Assembly: GCA_015232315.1 (NCBI GenBank)
Contig: JADFZZ010000001.1
Span: forward strand, 144,835-208,834
DNA: 64,000 nt
Direction of reading: 5' to 3'
Source: SAR324 cluster bacterium
GTDB lineage: Bacteria; SAR324; NAC60-12
Positions 20,801 through 29,327 of the stretch are shown here, one piece after another (the stretch's first letter is position 1; each line of letters opens with the position of its first letter). The notes below the pieces were generated by a model. The model did not search any database, had not been told where the DNA came from, and was given only the letters and a program-made list of their open reading frames with translations. The translations under genes and the position numbers were made by a program.

Positions 20801-21067
20801 TTTTTCCGGAAAGAAGGGCAGATAAAAGCTGTTGAAGGGTTTCCAGATCTGGTCGGTTTCCGGTTGCAGATATTTTGACGGAATCGTCTGTTGAAGTGGT
20901 TCCGAGGGCAACGTGAGGGTTTCCCACTGGAGTATTTCGATCAACGATTGTTCCTCCATGCTCAACACATGCTGTCCTTCAGCATGAAGCTGAAACAGGA
21001 AGGATGAGGCCGATAATATCAGGATGGAACCCCACAATCTGGTGAAAATCAGGATTTGATGTTTCAT
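17813..21067 (-). CDS. 7TM hybrid histidine kinase fused to receiver and adenylyl cyclase
   Basis: A 1084-residue membrane fusion. It has a signal peptide (1-29), a periplasmic jelly-roll-like domain (about 60-180) and seven membrane helices (about 192-388, 7TMR-DISM type). The HisKA follows with His429 in FLANTSHELRTPLNGI, then the ATPase (NAIKF; DTGIGIPEDKF; GGTGLGLAI). The receiver has Asp732 (LILLDVMMP) and Lys784. The class III cyclase (about 835-1012) has metal Asp844 and Asp888, Lys884 and Thr952 at the base-recognition sites (a Lys/Thr pair favours ATP), and Asn959 and Arg963. A TPR-like tail ends the protein. The ATG lies one base after the stop of the CheR-like gene, so they are probably translationally coupled. 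Confidence 0.93.
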   Translation of the reverse strand: MKHQILIFTRLWGSILILSASSFLFQLHAEGQHVLSMEEQSLIEILQWETLTLPSEPLQQTIPSKYLQPETDQIWKPFNSFYLPFFPEKDTDTWFRTRLPENKWVQPGIYHFHINYAYSIHVNDELVGTCVAHFCQGNGKMVGVSLFGLSPDFSGKWLLIRIPAAGNNMFRFSPVYLGEQMDLFLEVLRFGAPKLFVGSLMVILGLFQFMLYLLNRKNVIFLAFGVFCLSMGIFELSLCVITGLYPSIARVMSQASVFSFYLMPVGLFSAYEQLFGGENKWIIRRQWQSFLVVGLLGFLLNITGLAEPSHTMNFLYVFMILNILIMMVYHTRYHHSQSLKGRIFSLGSGIFGLAGINDMLVALGLVPWLSFWTTEGLLVLILSLIWLVEQHFSDIRAQLFQYSQDLEIKNRELRTMDQMKDEFLANTSHELRTPLNGIIGIVESMLDGATGEMTAVQKNNLVLVVLSGKRLAHLVNDILDFSKLKNKDIVLQIKPVNMRQIADIILKIMEPLALQKSLKLNNLIPDDFPDVAGDENRLQQILYNLVGNAIKFTDKGEISVTAMVRDKLAEISVNDTGIGIPEDKFEQVFAAFDQVDASTSRQYGGTGLGLAITRQLVDLHGGTIGLTSELNHGSTFCFTIPVSKESAETASSPLTSSIYGIQESPDAALDVIRSVQPDATFNILIVDDEPVNLQVLVNYLSLYHYAVTQASNGREALDLIANGLKPDLILLDVMMPKMTGYEVCRQLREQFPASTLPVILLTAKNRVNDLTEGFNSGANDYLTKPFFKQELLSRISMHLEVSQMANAYTRFVPREFLDLLGKDSILNIHLGDQVKRDMTILFSDIRSFTSISEKMTPEQNFKFLNSFLNQLGPVVREHHGFIDKYIGDAIMALFDQSADNALDAAIGMLKALELYNAQRKRSGEVPIRVGIGLNTGELMLGTIGEQGRMEGTVISDAVNLASRIEGMTKMYQVPLLISEQTRSRLSDPGRYATRFVDRVKAKGKEQMVTVYEVFNADLPEIQELKHATRGFFEEGWHLYQSQRYEDALKRFKSCQEVFPQDPVAQVYVQRCEQALSRTTDLVDR

Positions 21068-21068
21068 G

Positions 21069-22829
21069 CTAACTCCATGGTTTCTGATAAACGCATTCTC
21101 TCGCGTAAATGAAGGGAAGCTTCATCACAATGTCTGATGACACATACGGGTCCAGAAAGAGGAAGCCTCCAGGTTCGAGCATGTGGTATAACCGCTTTAT
21201 CATCTCCAGCATCCGGTTTTTCTCAAAATACCGCAACACATGACGGCAGAAAATCACATCGAAGCGGGCAAGCTGGATGATGTCAAAATGATGCGCCAGA
21301 TTCATGCGGTTGAAGGTCAGATTCCGGCGAATCAGTGGCGTCACCTCATACGCGTTGTCTTTCATCATAAAATAATGAGAAAGGTATTCATCCGGCATAT
21401 TGGTCAGTTTGGATGCGTAATATCGACCTTGCTTCGCGGTTTCCAGCAACCGGCTGCTGATGTCTGTGGCCACGATTTCATAGTTCCATCCGGTATTGCT
21501 GAGTATGATATCCAGAATGATCGCAAGGGTATAAGCTTCTTCGCCAGAGCCGCACCCCGCGGACCAGACCCGCAGTGTCGGTAACAGCCGTGGCGAAAAT
21601 TCCATGATCTCAATAAGGCATTCCTCCGCTAAAAAATCCAGTTGATCAAATTCCCTGAAAAACCACGTTTCCTGTTCAACCACCTGATCCAGCAAATTTT
21701 CCAGTTCACCTTCATCCGGTTGACGCAACAATTCCAGATAATTTCCACTATGCTGTATTTTATGAACCATCATCCGTTGTTTCATCTGGGCCATTACCTG
21801 AGCTTCCCGGTATTTGAAAAACAAACCCGTTTTCTCCTGAAGAAACCGGCACACCTCGGTGATGTCGTGGTTGCGGGGTTGAATCAAGGTATCGGGACGC
21901 AAAAATGCAGGCTCCACCGGCAATGGCCGAATGAGTTCCTCCTCCATTTCGAAAAAAACCAGATCCACCGGAACTTTTTCCAGCGGCGTCTCAATTTTCA
22001 TCAAATGATGCTTCTGGTGCATGAGATTGCCTGAAAACCGGCGCGGAATAAAATCAGCGGAAATTCTCGAAACAGATTCGGTGGTGCTCAGACAGATAAA
22101 CCCGCCGGGATTGAGGGCCTGATGCAGATCCTCCATGACCTGTTGCCGCGTTTCCTGATTGAAATAAAACAGAACGTTTCGGCAGAAAATGAAATCAAAA
22201 TTTCGCATCCGCTTCATTTCACTGCGGTCCAGCAAATTCAAACGGTTGAAGCTGATTTTTTTTCGGAGGGTGTCACCTACGGAATAGCCTTCCGGAAATT
22301 TACGGAAATAATCTGTCAGATAATTGGCGGGGATTTGTTTGAAAACACGGTCATCGTAAATACCGGTTTTGGCGAAATTGAGTGAAATAAAATCAAAATC
22401 AGTGGCGACGATTTCAAAATCCCACCGGGAGTCCAGGGCCAGCGTCATGAGCAGGGCCACGGAATAGGGTTCTTCCCCGGTTGAGCATCCGGCGGACCAG
22501 ACCCGGATGGTTCTCTGTCCGGTCTGAATTTTTCTGGCCTTGATTTCAGGCAGGCAATTTTCAATAAAACAGGCGAGTTGCTTGATATCCCGGAAAAAAT
22601 AACTGTGATGATTCAGTAGCGGTCCCATCAGGATCGCCAGTTCCCCAAGGGCATGTTCCGGAGAAAAAAGGTATTCCTGATATCGCGTCAGCTCAGGAAT
22701 ATTCATCTGTTCCATCCGCAAACGAATCTGCCGCTCCACTTTGGGGTATTTTTCAGGCTCCAGCAAAAATCCGCTCTCACGCTCCAGATATCTGTATATT
22801 TTTTTCAGTTCATCCGTGTCAACAGTCAT
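21069..22829 (-). CDS. Double CheR-type methyltransferase (two CheR domains)
   Basis: CheR enzymes methylate chemoreceptor glutamates using S-adenosylmethionine. This 586-residue protein carries two complete copies. Copy one (about 1-275) has NHHSYFFRD at 73-81, the SAM loop VWSAGCSTGEEPYS at 110-123 and FCRNVLFYF at 215-223. Copy two (about 322-586) has EQETWFFRE at 385-393, VWSAGCGSGEEAYT at 421-434 and FCRHVLRYF. The usual NETSFFRE motif is altered in the first copy (no Glu-Thr), so that copy may be weakened. No chemoreceptor or CheB is nearby. It is coupled to the kinase-cyclase gene. Confidence 0.92.
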   Translation of the reverse strand: MTVDTDELKKIYRYLERESGFLLEPEKYPKVERQIRLRMEQMNIPELTRYQEYLFSPEHALGELAILMGPLLNHHSYFFRDIKQLACFIENCLPEIKARKIQTGQRTIRVWSAGCSTGEEPYSVALLMTLALDSRWDFEIVATDFDFISLNFAKTGIYDDRVFKQIPANYLTDYFRKFPEGYSVGDTLRKKISFNRLNLLDRSEMKRMRNFDFIFCRNVLFYFNQETRQQVMEDLHQALNPGGFICLSTTESVSRISADFIPRRFSGNLMHQKHHLMKIETPLEKVPVDLVFFEMEEELIRPLPVEPAFLRPDTLIQPRNHDITEVCRFLQEKTGLFFKYREAQVMAQMKQRMMVHKIQHSGNYLELLRQPDEGELENLLDQVVEQETWFFREFDQLDFLAEECLIEIMEFSPRLLPTLRVWSAGCGSGEEAYTLAIILDIILSNTGWNYEIVATDISSRLLETAKQGRYYASKLTNMPDEYLSHYFMMKDNAYEVTPLIRRNLTFNRMNLAHHFDIIQLARFDVIFCRHVLRYFEKNRMLEMIKRLYHMLEPGGFLFLDPYVSSDIVMKLPFIYARECVYQKPWS

Positions 22830-22857
22830 TCAGGAACGCCAAAGAATAAGTTATAAC

Positions 22858-23670
22858 TTATGTTTGTCGATTTTGACGCAGTAATTCCAGTTCCCTGCGT
22901 AATGCTTCATTTTCCTTTTCCACGGTTTCAGCCCGATTCAGCGCAGAGGTTTCCGCTTGTCTTGCCCTGGCTGTCTTCTCTTTTTCTTCCGCTACCGCTT
23001 TTTCCGCGGTATCCGCTCTTTGGGCTTCCTGTTCCGCTCTTTGGGCTTCCTGTTCCGCTCTTTGGGCTTCCTGTTCCGCTCTTTGGGCTTCCTGTTCCGC
23101 TCTTTGGGCTTCCCGCTCAATACTGGTCGGAATCGGGTACTGATGTTGATTAAACAACCTGAACAGACCCTCTGTTTCGAGTCCTACGTAAATCCCCAAT
23201 TTTTCTAAAAAAAACATCCCTTTTTCATTGGCTTCCACCGCGTGATATTTGCCTTTGCGGGACTCAAACACATTCAGATAAATAGCGTGGGGATCAAAAA
23301 TCACATAATAGGGGACTTTCAGGATTTGTTCATAAATCTGTTTTTTGTGATGATGATCCATCCGGCGAGTGCTGAAGGAACTGAATTCCATGACCAGATC
23401 CAGTTGGGATTCTTCTTCCCAAGCCAGATACACCCGTTTGGCGTGGGGCGGCTGCTGACGGCATAGCAGAGAATCGGGCGAAATCATTTTGCGGGGATTG
23501 CCTTCCTCGTAATACAGGCAGATGTTGCCGGAAACATAGGCTTGAGGAAAAGCGTTTTGCAGAAGATCTGCCGCGCGTAACAACAGAATGCGGTGGGTGT
23601 CAGTTTCAGCCATCGGTTTTCCATCGGTTTCAGGGTAAACAATATCCGTTTTTTTCTGGGTAGCCAGCAT
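22858..23670 (-). CDS. Uma2-type PD-(D/E)XK nuclease-fold protein with heptad repeats
   Basis: Uma2/DUF820 family: a restriction-endonuclease-like fold of unsettled function. Motifs are SPDSLL (65-70 region), DLVMEFSSFST with the acidic active-site residues (91-101), the Lys of DHHHKKQIYEQI and YYVIFDP. The C-terminal 80 residues are a coiled coil containing EQEAQRA four times, from five 21-bp units at 23013-23117 (four exact). I use the ATG at 23670, which has GGAGGAGG upstream, and not the ATG 18 codons earlier. It lies 28 bases before the CheR-like gene on the same strand, and may be cotranscribed with it. Confidence 0.82.
   Translation of the reverse strand: MLATQKKTDIVYPETDGKPMAETDTHRILLLRAADLLQNAFPQAYVSGNICLYYEEGNPRKMISPDSLLCRQQPPHAKRVYLAWEEESQLDLVMEFSSFSTRRMDHHHKKQIYEQILKVPYYVIFDPHAIYLNVFESRKGKYHAVEANEKGMFFLEKLGIYVGLETEGLFRLFNQHQYPIPTSIEREAQRAEQEAQRAEQEAQRAEQEAQRAEQEAQRADTAEKAVAEEKEKTARARQAETSALNRAETVEKENEALRRELELLRQNRQT
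23013..23117 (-). repeat. Tandem 21-bp coding repeat in Uma2-like gene
   Basis: Four exact copies of CCGCTCTTTGGGCTTCCTGTT (with a one-base-longer form avoided here) and a fifth with a changed end. On the minus strand each encodes the heptad EQEAQRA. Confidence 0.92.
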
Positions 23671-24268
23671 GTCGGCCTCCTCCGTTAACAGCGAATTGAC
23701 GATGAGTGACACGGCACAAGACAAGGTTTCCCTCTCGTCGGCATGTCAGGAATGAAAGAAGGTGAAGCATTCTCCACCAACGCCAGGAGAATAGTTGTGT
23801 TGTAATAGAAAATGGGGGGGAACTCCAGAAGGATTTTTATGATCCTTCATTCCTCACTCCCTCTGCGGGCCACTTATGTGTAATTTCGCGCCAGCGACTC
23901 ATTATAGCGTTTTTGCTCATCGTCGCCTCGTTTCATTGGAGGAAAAGCAAGATCGGGTTCTGTTAGAAATCTGCATACAACAGCATCCCTTCAGGCGCGT
24001 CCGGATTCCATTCCGCTCCTTCCAGCGCGCAATGTGCGCCTGTAACATTTCCAACCCTCGTTCCACATCATGTACAAGATATGTGACCATTTTCTGAACA
24101 AACGCCGGTTTGGAAGTCATGATGTCCTTGTCAAAATTTATCTTGAACGCGAGGCATCGAAATCGTTAAACTGTGTAGAGGCGCAACATATTACACTTGG
24201 GATGGGTGAAATTTGGAATTTTGTAGAGATGCGATTAATCGCGTCTCTACAGTTTCCTGAGCGACAGA
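23671..24268. other. Interval without confident genes, upstream of Uma2-like gene
   Basis: No convincing long gene. On the minus strand two short frames have plausible ribosome sites. One is 24120-23917 (67 codons, MTSKPAFVQKMVTYLVHDV..., AAGGA upstream). The other is 23920-23837 (27 codons, MSKNAIMSRWREITHKW, GAGG upstream). A frame change near 23995 would give the first a different ending (...PDAPEGMLLYADF), so this may be a decayed gene. A palindrome at 24222-24251 follows topA. Confidence 0.35.
24222..24251. repeat. Palindrome after topA, GTAGAGAC family (family C)
   Basis: TGTAGAGA at 24222-24229 and TCTCTACA at 24244-24251 enclose the self-complementary GCGATTAATCGC. It starts 18 bases after the topA stop and could end its transcript. 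A half copy (TGTAGAGGCGC) lies at about 24174. Related palindromes occur at 26938-26955, 52011-52033 and 62828-62856. Confidence 0.7.
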
Positions 24269-26560
24269 TCACGATTTGGCGGGAGCCGCTGGTTTTCTGC
24301 CACCTTTTTTGCGAGGAGTCGGAGCTGTGGCAATGATCTGTTCACAGAGTTCCTGAGTGAGTGTGTTGGGGTCCTGGTCTTTAGGGATTTTATAGTTGTT
24401 AGAACCTTTTTTGATGTAATGCCCATAAGGTCCCTTCCGCACGGTAATATCACCAAATTCATGCAAAATCCCTTTAGGCTGGGAAGCCTGTTGTTCAATC
24501 ACTTCCAGCGCCTGTTCCAGACTGACATCCAGCGGGTCCACATTTTTCAGGGAATAAAAGGTTTTGCCTTTCCGGATATATGGCCCGAATCGGCCACGAC
24601 CAACCCAGATTTCCTCATCAGCGGTATCTTTTCCCAGCATTTTGGGGAGATCAAAAAACTTCAGGGATTCCTCGAGTGTGATGTCATAAATATTTTTTTC
24701 TTTGGGAACTGACGCGAACAAGGGTTTTTCCGGATCATCCTTGGTGCCAATCTGAACCATCGGTCCAAAGCGGCCTACACGCACAGAAACTTCCCGTCCT
24801 GTTTTGGGATCAGTGCCCAGCTTGCGTTCCTGAAAAACTTCCCCGCGTCGCACCGATTGCTGTTTTTCATCAATTTGGGAATGAAACGGCTGATAGAACG
24901 CCTGCATCACGCTTATCCACTGTTTTTCTCCACGGGCAATGCTGTCAAAATCCTGTTCAATCTTGGCGGTGAAGCCCAGATCCACAATATCCGCAAAATG
25001 CTGGATCAGAAAATCCGTTACAATTTCACCGATATGGGTGGGGATCAGTTTTTTCTCAGGCGTTTTTTCCACATACTTCCGATCCATGATCGTGGAAATG
25101 GTCGGCGCATAGGTCGAAGGCCGTCCAATGCCTTCTGATTCCAGTTTCTTGACCAGAGACGCTTCGGTGTAGCGTGCGGGCGGTTTGGTGAACAGTTGTT
25201 CCTTCAGCAGATTTTTTAAATGTAGCGGATCACCTTTCTTGATATCCGGCAACAGCACATCATTGGTTTCCAGTTCGGCTTCAGGATTGTCGGAACCTTC
25301 CACATAAACTTTCAGAAATCCGGCAAACAGCAGTTTCTGGCCTTTTGACTGAAACAGATATTCCTGATCGGTGCCGCCCAGAATATTGATGGTGGTCTGC
25401 GCAAATTTCGCGTCTGACATCTGCGTCGCCAGGGTTCGTTTCCAGATCAGATTATACAATTTGAACTGCTGATCGTTCAAATGGGCTTTCACCTGTGCGG
25501 GTTTCAGCGACAAATCCACCGGACGGATCGCTTCATGGGCTTCCTGTGCCCCTTTGGTTTTGGTTACAAATTGCCGGGGAGACTTCACCCGATATTCATT
25601 TCCATATTCCTGTGTGATCACATCCAGTGCCTGTTGAACCGCCTGTTGTGCCAGATTGACCGAGTCGGTACGCATGTAAGTGATCAATCCGCCGGTGTAA
25701 CCGGGAATTTCAAAATTCCCTTCATAAAGCTGCTGAGCTACCGACATGGTTTGTTTGACGGAATATCCCAGTTTACGGGAGGCTTCCTGTTGCAGAGTCG
25801 ATGTTGTGAAGGGTGGAACAGGTCGGCGAATGCTGTCTTTTTCTTCAATGCTATCAATATTCAGCGGCCCCTGGCGCACATTGCGTTCAATGGCTTCCGC
25901 TTCTTCCTGATTTTTTACCCGGATGGCCTTGCCTTTGAATTTGGCCAACTCCGCCTGAAACGCCGGATCCTGGAACAGCAACTTGATTTTCCAGTATTCT
26001 TCGGGAATGAACTGGCGGATCTCCCGTTCCCGCTCAACCACGATCCGCACTGCCACGCTCTGGACACGTCCGGCGGAAAGACCGCCCTGAATTTTTTTCC
26101 AGAGCAACGGAGACAGTTCATAACCCACTGCCCGGTCAAGAATCCTGCGAGCCTGCTGGGCGTCAACCAATTGCTGGTCCACATCCCGTGGATTCCGGAG
26201 CGCTTCCTGGATCGCGGTTTGAGTGATTTCATGAAATACAATCCGTTTTACCGGATTTTTTTTAATGCCCAGGGCTTCTAGCAAATGCCATGAAATCGCT
26301 TCTCCTTCACGGTCCTCGTCGGTTGCCAGATAAATCATGGTATCTTTCTGAATCATCTGTTTGATGGACGAAATGACCTTCTTTTTATCTTTGGTCACTT
26401 CATAAAACGGAGTGAATGATTCAGTGTCAAATCCCAGTTGTTTCTCGGGCAAATCCCTGACATGTCCCATAGAGGCGACAACCTGATAATCTTTACCCAG
26501 AAATCTGGAAATGGTTTTTGCCTTGGCTGGAGATTCCACAATGATCAAATGGCTGGTCAT
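24269..26560 (-). CDS. topA: DNA topoisomerase I
   Basis: Type IA topoisomerase that relaxes negative supercoils through a 5'-phosphotyrosine. The Toprim domain starts at once (LIIVESPAKAKTISRFLG) with the acidic motif ATDEDREGEAISWHL. The catalytic Tyr is in GLITYMRTDS. SEGIGRPSTYAPTIS is the conserved gate segment. The C-terminal part lacks CxxC zinc fingers and instead has Gly/Tyr-rich topoisomerase repeats (GRFGPYIRKGKTFYSL; GPYGHYIKKGSNNYKI) before a basic Lys/Pro tail (RKKGGRKPAAPAKS). The 763-residue length fits this zinc-free form. No strong ribosome site is visible. Transcribed alone. Confidence 0.96.
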   Translation of the reverse strand: MTSHLIIVESPAKAKTISRFLGKDYQVVASMGHVRDLPEKQLGFDTESFTPFYEVTKDKKKVISSIKQMIQKDTMIYLATDEDREGEAISWHLLEALGIKKNPVKRIVFHEITQTAIQEALRNPRDVDQQLVDAQQARRILDRAVGYELSPLLWKKIQGGLSAGRVQSVAVRIVVEREREIRQFIPEEYWKIKLLFQDPAFQAELAKFKGKAIRVKNQEEAEAIERNVRQGPLNIDSIEEKDSIRRPVPPFTTSTLQQEASRKLGYSVKQTMSVAQQLYEGNFEIPGYTGGLITYMRTDSVNLAQQAVQQALDVITQEYGNEYRVKSPRQFVTKTKGAQEAHEAIRPVDLSLKPAQVKAHLNDQQFKLYNLIWKRTLATQMSDAKFAQTTINILGGTDQEYLFQSKGQKLLFAGFLKVYVEGSDNPEAELETNDVLLPDIKKGDPLHLKNLLKEQLFTKPPARYTEASLVKKLESEGIGRPSTYAPTISTIMDRKYVEKTPEKKLIPTHIGEIVTDFLIQHFADIVDLGFTAKIEQDFDSIARGEKQWISVMQAFYQPFHSQIDEKQQSVRRGEVFQERKLGTDPKTGREVSVRVGRFGPMVQIGTKDDPEKPLFASVPKEKNIYDITLEESLKFFDLPKMLGKDTADEEIWVGRGRFGPYIRKGKTFYSLKNVDPLDVSLEQALEVIEQQASQPKGILHEFGDITVRKGPYGHYIKKGSNNYKIPKDQDPNTLTQELCEQIIATAPTPRKKGGRKPAAPAKS

Positions 26561-26948
26561 GTTTTTTTATGTAACGGGTTAAAAAATATAATGGATTTCA
26601 ATAATTAACATGGTTTTCTGTGACATAAACTTGCCGAAGGAAGCCCATCAATGTCGTCAACTTAAGAAATTCTTCGCTGGATAATCCCCCTTTACAAAGG
26701 GGGCATGGGGGATTTAACACTCAGAATTACATCCCCCTATCCCCCTTAAACCAAGGGGGAATTAATACTCAGCACCCTTCAGAATGCTTAAGTTGATGAC
26801 ATTGGGACGTCCATAGGCCACCGGGATTAGATGTATCAATTGAAAAATAAATGTCAACACCCACAATGAGGAACATCCGGGACATTTTTAAAAACAGGGA
26901 TAGAAATGGACTGAATAATCGGATGTCAGACCGTCGAGACGTAACAAG
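26561..26948. other. Intergenic interval holding a MITE-like element
   Basis: No genes. It contains the topA promoter side, the inverted-repeat element at 26649-26804, and the palindrome that overlaps the end of the hybrid kinase gene at 26949. Confidence 0.6.
26649..26804. mobile_element. MITE-like element with terminal inverted repeats
   Basis: CAATGTCGTCAACTTAAG (26649-26666) and CTTAAGTTGATGACATTG (26787-26804) are inverted with 17 of 18 bases matching. The inside holds several C5/G5 hairpins (ATCCCCCTTT...AAAGGGGGC and ATCCCCCTTAAACC...AAGGGGGAA type). There is no coding frame. Non-autonomous transposable elements or REP-like repeats look like this; no transposase is in the window. Confidence 0.6.
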
Positions 26949-26955
26949 TTACGTC
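26938..26955. repeat. Palindrome overlapping a kinase stop codon (family C)
   Basis: GACGTAAC, AA, GTTACGTC form a perfect dyad flanked by GAGAC and GCTAC. It covers the last codons and stop of the minus-strand hybrid kinase, so the residues FVAT at its C-terminus come from the repeat. Confidence 0.6.
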
Positions 26956-29174
26956 GCTACAAAGGTGGATGTTTGAGGAGGGGCATTCAGAATTTGTTGA
27001 ATCAACCGCTGACATGTCTGGTCATCACCTTTCCAGATGGCATCAGTGATCTGGATGACAAGTTGATTCAGATCCGTGTTGTAAGCCTTACACATGGCAT
27101 GGATCAGATTGATATGATGGATTTGTTCGGATTGATCATAGGCTGGAATCAGGGAAAGAATTCTAAATGATTCCAGAATCTCATCCATGACAGTTTCAGG
27201 AATTTCCAGGGGGGTTTTAGATGGGGGCTCAACGGTTTCTTTCATACTCAGATATTTTTTCAGCACCGGCAGTAGTTCTTCAAATTTCAGGGGTTTTGTC
27301 AGATAGTCATTGCATCCCATGATGATGGCGGTTTTTTGCTGTTGGATGAAGGCATCCGCAGAAATCGCGACAATGGGAATGTTTATGGTTTCCGGATCCT
27401 GATGCAGAATCCGGGCGACTTCCATACCATCCATGCCCGGCATGTGCATATCGAGTAAAATCAGATCAGGGCTTTGCTGATTCCGTACCATGCCGCGTAC
27501 CATTTCGATCCCGGTTTCACCACTGTCTGCCATGATTAATGACAAACCTAATTCCTCAAACAGTGATTGTGTCATTTCCTGATTCATCAGATTGTCTTCT
27601 ATCAGTAAAATTCTGTTTGCAGGAGCAAATCCATAAGTGGACATATCCAGCGAAAAAGACTCTACCGGAGTGCCTTTGATCAGAGGGAGCCGTATGATAA
27701 AGGTTGAGCCTTCATGCACCACGCTTTGCACCTCAATCCGTCCGTTCAGCAGTTCAGTCATTTTTTTCACGATTGCCAGTCCCAATCCTGTGCCCTGGTA
27801 TTGTCTGGTGGTGGAGCCATCCACCTGTTCAAACGGATTAAAAACCAATTTAAGTTTTTCTTCAGCAATGCCGATCCCCTGATCCTGAACTTTCAACACC
27901 AGCCATTCTATCTCTTTGAACACACTCACAAAAATACTTTTGTTTTCCGGTGTGAATTTCACCGCGTTGCTGACCAGATTCATCAGGATATGATTGAGTT
28001 TGTTCCGGTCTGTTTGGATGAATTCCGGTAGTTGCGGATCAATTTCATAAGTGTAATTATGCCGTTTCTCAATAGCTCTTGCCTTATTGATGTGGAAAAT
28101 GCCCTGAACCAGTGTTCTGAGGTTCAGACTTTCGAGTACAACATTCATTTTTCCTGCTTCAATTTTGGAAAGATCCAGGACATTGTTGATCAGTTCCGAC
28201 AGATTTTGACTGCTGAGATGAATGTTGGACAGAAAATGGCTGAATTCCTCAGGCAAATCAGCATATCTCCGGGCTTTGCTCAACAATACCTGACTGAAGC
28301 CACTGATGGCATTCAGGGGGGTCCGGATTTCATGGCTCATATTGGCCAGAAACTGGGTTTTGGCAAGGCTGGAGGCTTCAGCCTGTTCCTTGGCTGAGAG
28401 TAACTTTCTGTTGGTTTCGAGCAATTGCTTTGTGCGGATGACCACTTCGGCTTCCAGGTTTTCACGATAGAGTTCCAGTTGCTGATCCCGGAATTGAATC
28501 TGGAAGAGCATCTCGTTGAAATGCTCAATGAGAACGCCGATTTCATCCTGACCGATCGGTGTGGCCCGAAGGGAGTAGTCCCGTTCTTCAGACACTGTTT
28601 TTGCAACCTCCGCCAGATTCAACAGTGGTTGTGAAATTCTTTTTTGTAGAAAAAAAGATAGCCAATATGCCGCAATCACTGACAACACAGTGGTTCCACC
28701 CGCAATGACAAGGTATTGCCTCAGGTTTTGATACAGGTGGGTCATATCGGCCTGTATAAAGATGGTCCCAATCCGGCTATTTTCAAAAAAAATGTTTCGA
28801 TACAACAGGATGGCGTTGTCCTCAAACCACCAGGATTCTGGTTGAATTTCCGGCACAGGCATATAGGTCAGAAAATACGATGCAAAGGGTTGGTTTTGCT
28901 GGTCAAACAGAACTGAGCCTCTGATGTGAGGATCATCCTTGAGGGATTCCAGTATTTCATGCGCAATGTCCTTGTTTCCGGACATCAGTGCGGTTTTCGC
29001 GTTATTGGCGATCACATCGGCAAGGGTTGTGAGTTCACTGCTTTTCAATTCTCTGAAAGAGTGGATTTCATAGATGGACACGGCAACCATGGCCAGAATC
29101 AGTGCCAGAAACGTGGTTGAAACAATGACTATGGTTAATTTGTGCTGGATGGAAATATCATCAAATTTCTGCAT
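26949..29174 (-). CDS. Hybrid histidine kinase with HAMP and receiver
   Basis: A membrane sensor kinase of 741 residues. The first helix (about 13-35) is followed by a periplasmic sensor (36-154) with DVIANNAKTALMSGN and GSVLFDQQNQPFASY, like small CHASE-type domains. A second helix (about 155-176) and HAMP (about 177-230) follow. HisKA has His281 ([16 protein letters not shown]) and the ATPase has NAVKF, DQGIGIAEEKL and GTGLGLAIV. The receiver has Asp575 (LILLDMHMPGMDG) and Lys628. The last 90 residues form a helical domain also seen in the kinase at 30643. It is last in a leftward signalling run, 153 bases after the PP2C regulator. Confidence 0.93.
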   Translation of the reverse strand: MQKFDDISIQHKLTIVIVSTTFLALILAMVAVSIYEIHSFRELKSSELTTLADVIANNAKTALMSGNKDIAHEILESLKDDPHIRGSVLFDQQNQPFASYFLTYMPVPEIQPESWWFEDNAILLYRNIFFENSRIGTIFIQADMTHLYQNLRQYLVIAGGTTVLSVIAAYWLSFFLQKRISQPLLNLAEVAKTVSEERDYSLRATPIGQDEIGVLIEHFNEMLFQIQFRDQQLELYRENLEAEVVIRTKQLLETNRKLLSAKEQAEASSLAKTQFLANMSHEIRTPLNAISGFSQVLLSKARRYADLPEEFSHFLSNIHLSSQNLSELINNVLDLSKIEAGKMNVVLESLNLRTLVQGIFHINKARAIEKRHNYTYEIDPQLPEFIQTDRNKLNHILMNLVSNAVKFTPENKSIFVSVFKEIEWLVLKVQDQGIGIAEEKLKLVFNPFEQVDGSTTRQYQGTGLGLAIVKKMTELLNGRIEVQSVVHEGSTFIIRLPLIKGTPVESFSLDMSTYGFAPANRILLIEDNLMNQEMTQSLFEELGLSLIMADSGETGIEMVRGMVRNQQSPDLILLDMHMPGMDGMEVARILHQDPETINIPIVAISADAFIQQQKTAIIMGCNDYLTKPLKFEELLPVLKKYLSMKETVEPPSKTPLEIPETVMDEILESFRILSLIPAYDQSEQIHHINLIHAMCKAYNTDLNQLVIQITDAIWKGDDQTCQRLIQQILNAPPQTSTFVAT

Positions 29175-29268
29175 GCCGATTTTGTCCTGTCATGGCCATA
29201 GTCGTTATTTCGCCGGTTTTCAGACGGTGGTCGATAAAGAAGATGCGCGAATCATCAAGGATAAATAC

Positions 29269-29305
29269 TCTTTCGAAGAGGGTAGCATCGGGTTAGGTCC
29301 CGATG
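29269..29305 (-). terminator. Two hairpins after the receiver-PP2C gene
   Basis: CATCGGG/CCCGATG (29286-29305, 7 bp, 6-nt loop) and a smaller CTCTT/AAGAG hairpin lie 23-60 bases beyond the stop at 29328. They could attenuate readthrough into the next kinase gene. There is no strong T-run. Confidence 0.35.
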
Positions 29306-29327
29306 AAATTCCACATTTGCCTGATTA

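Noticed and set aside
23013..23117. CRISPR array
   Set aside because: 21-bp units have no spacers and are in frame in a protein gene.
22957..23208. Plus-strand frames rich in LGFLFRS and FGLPVPL
   Set aside because: Shadow of the 21-bp repeat in the Uma2-like gene on the other strand.
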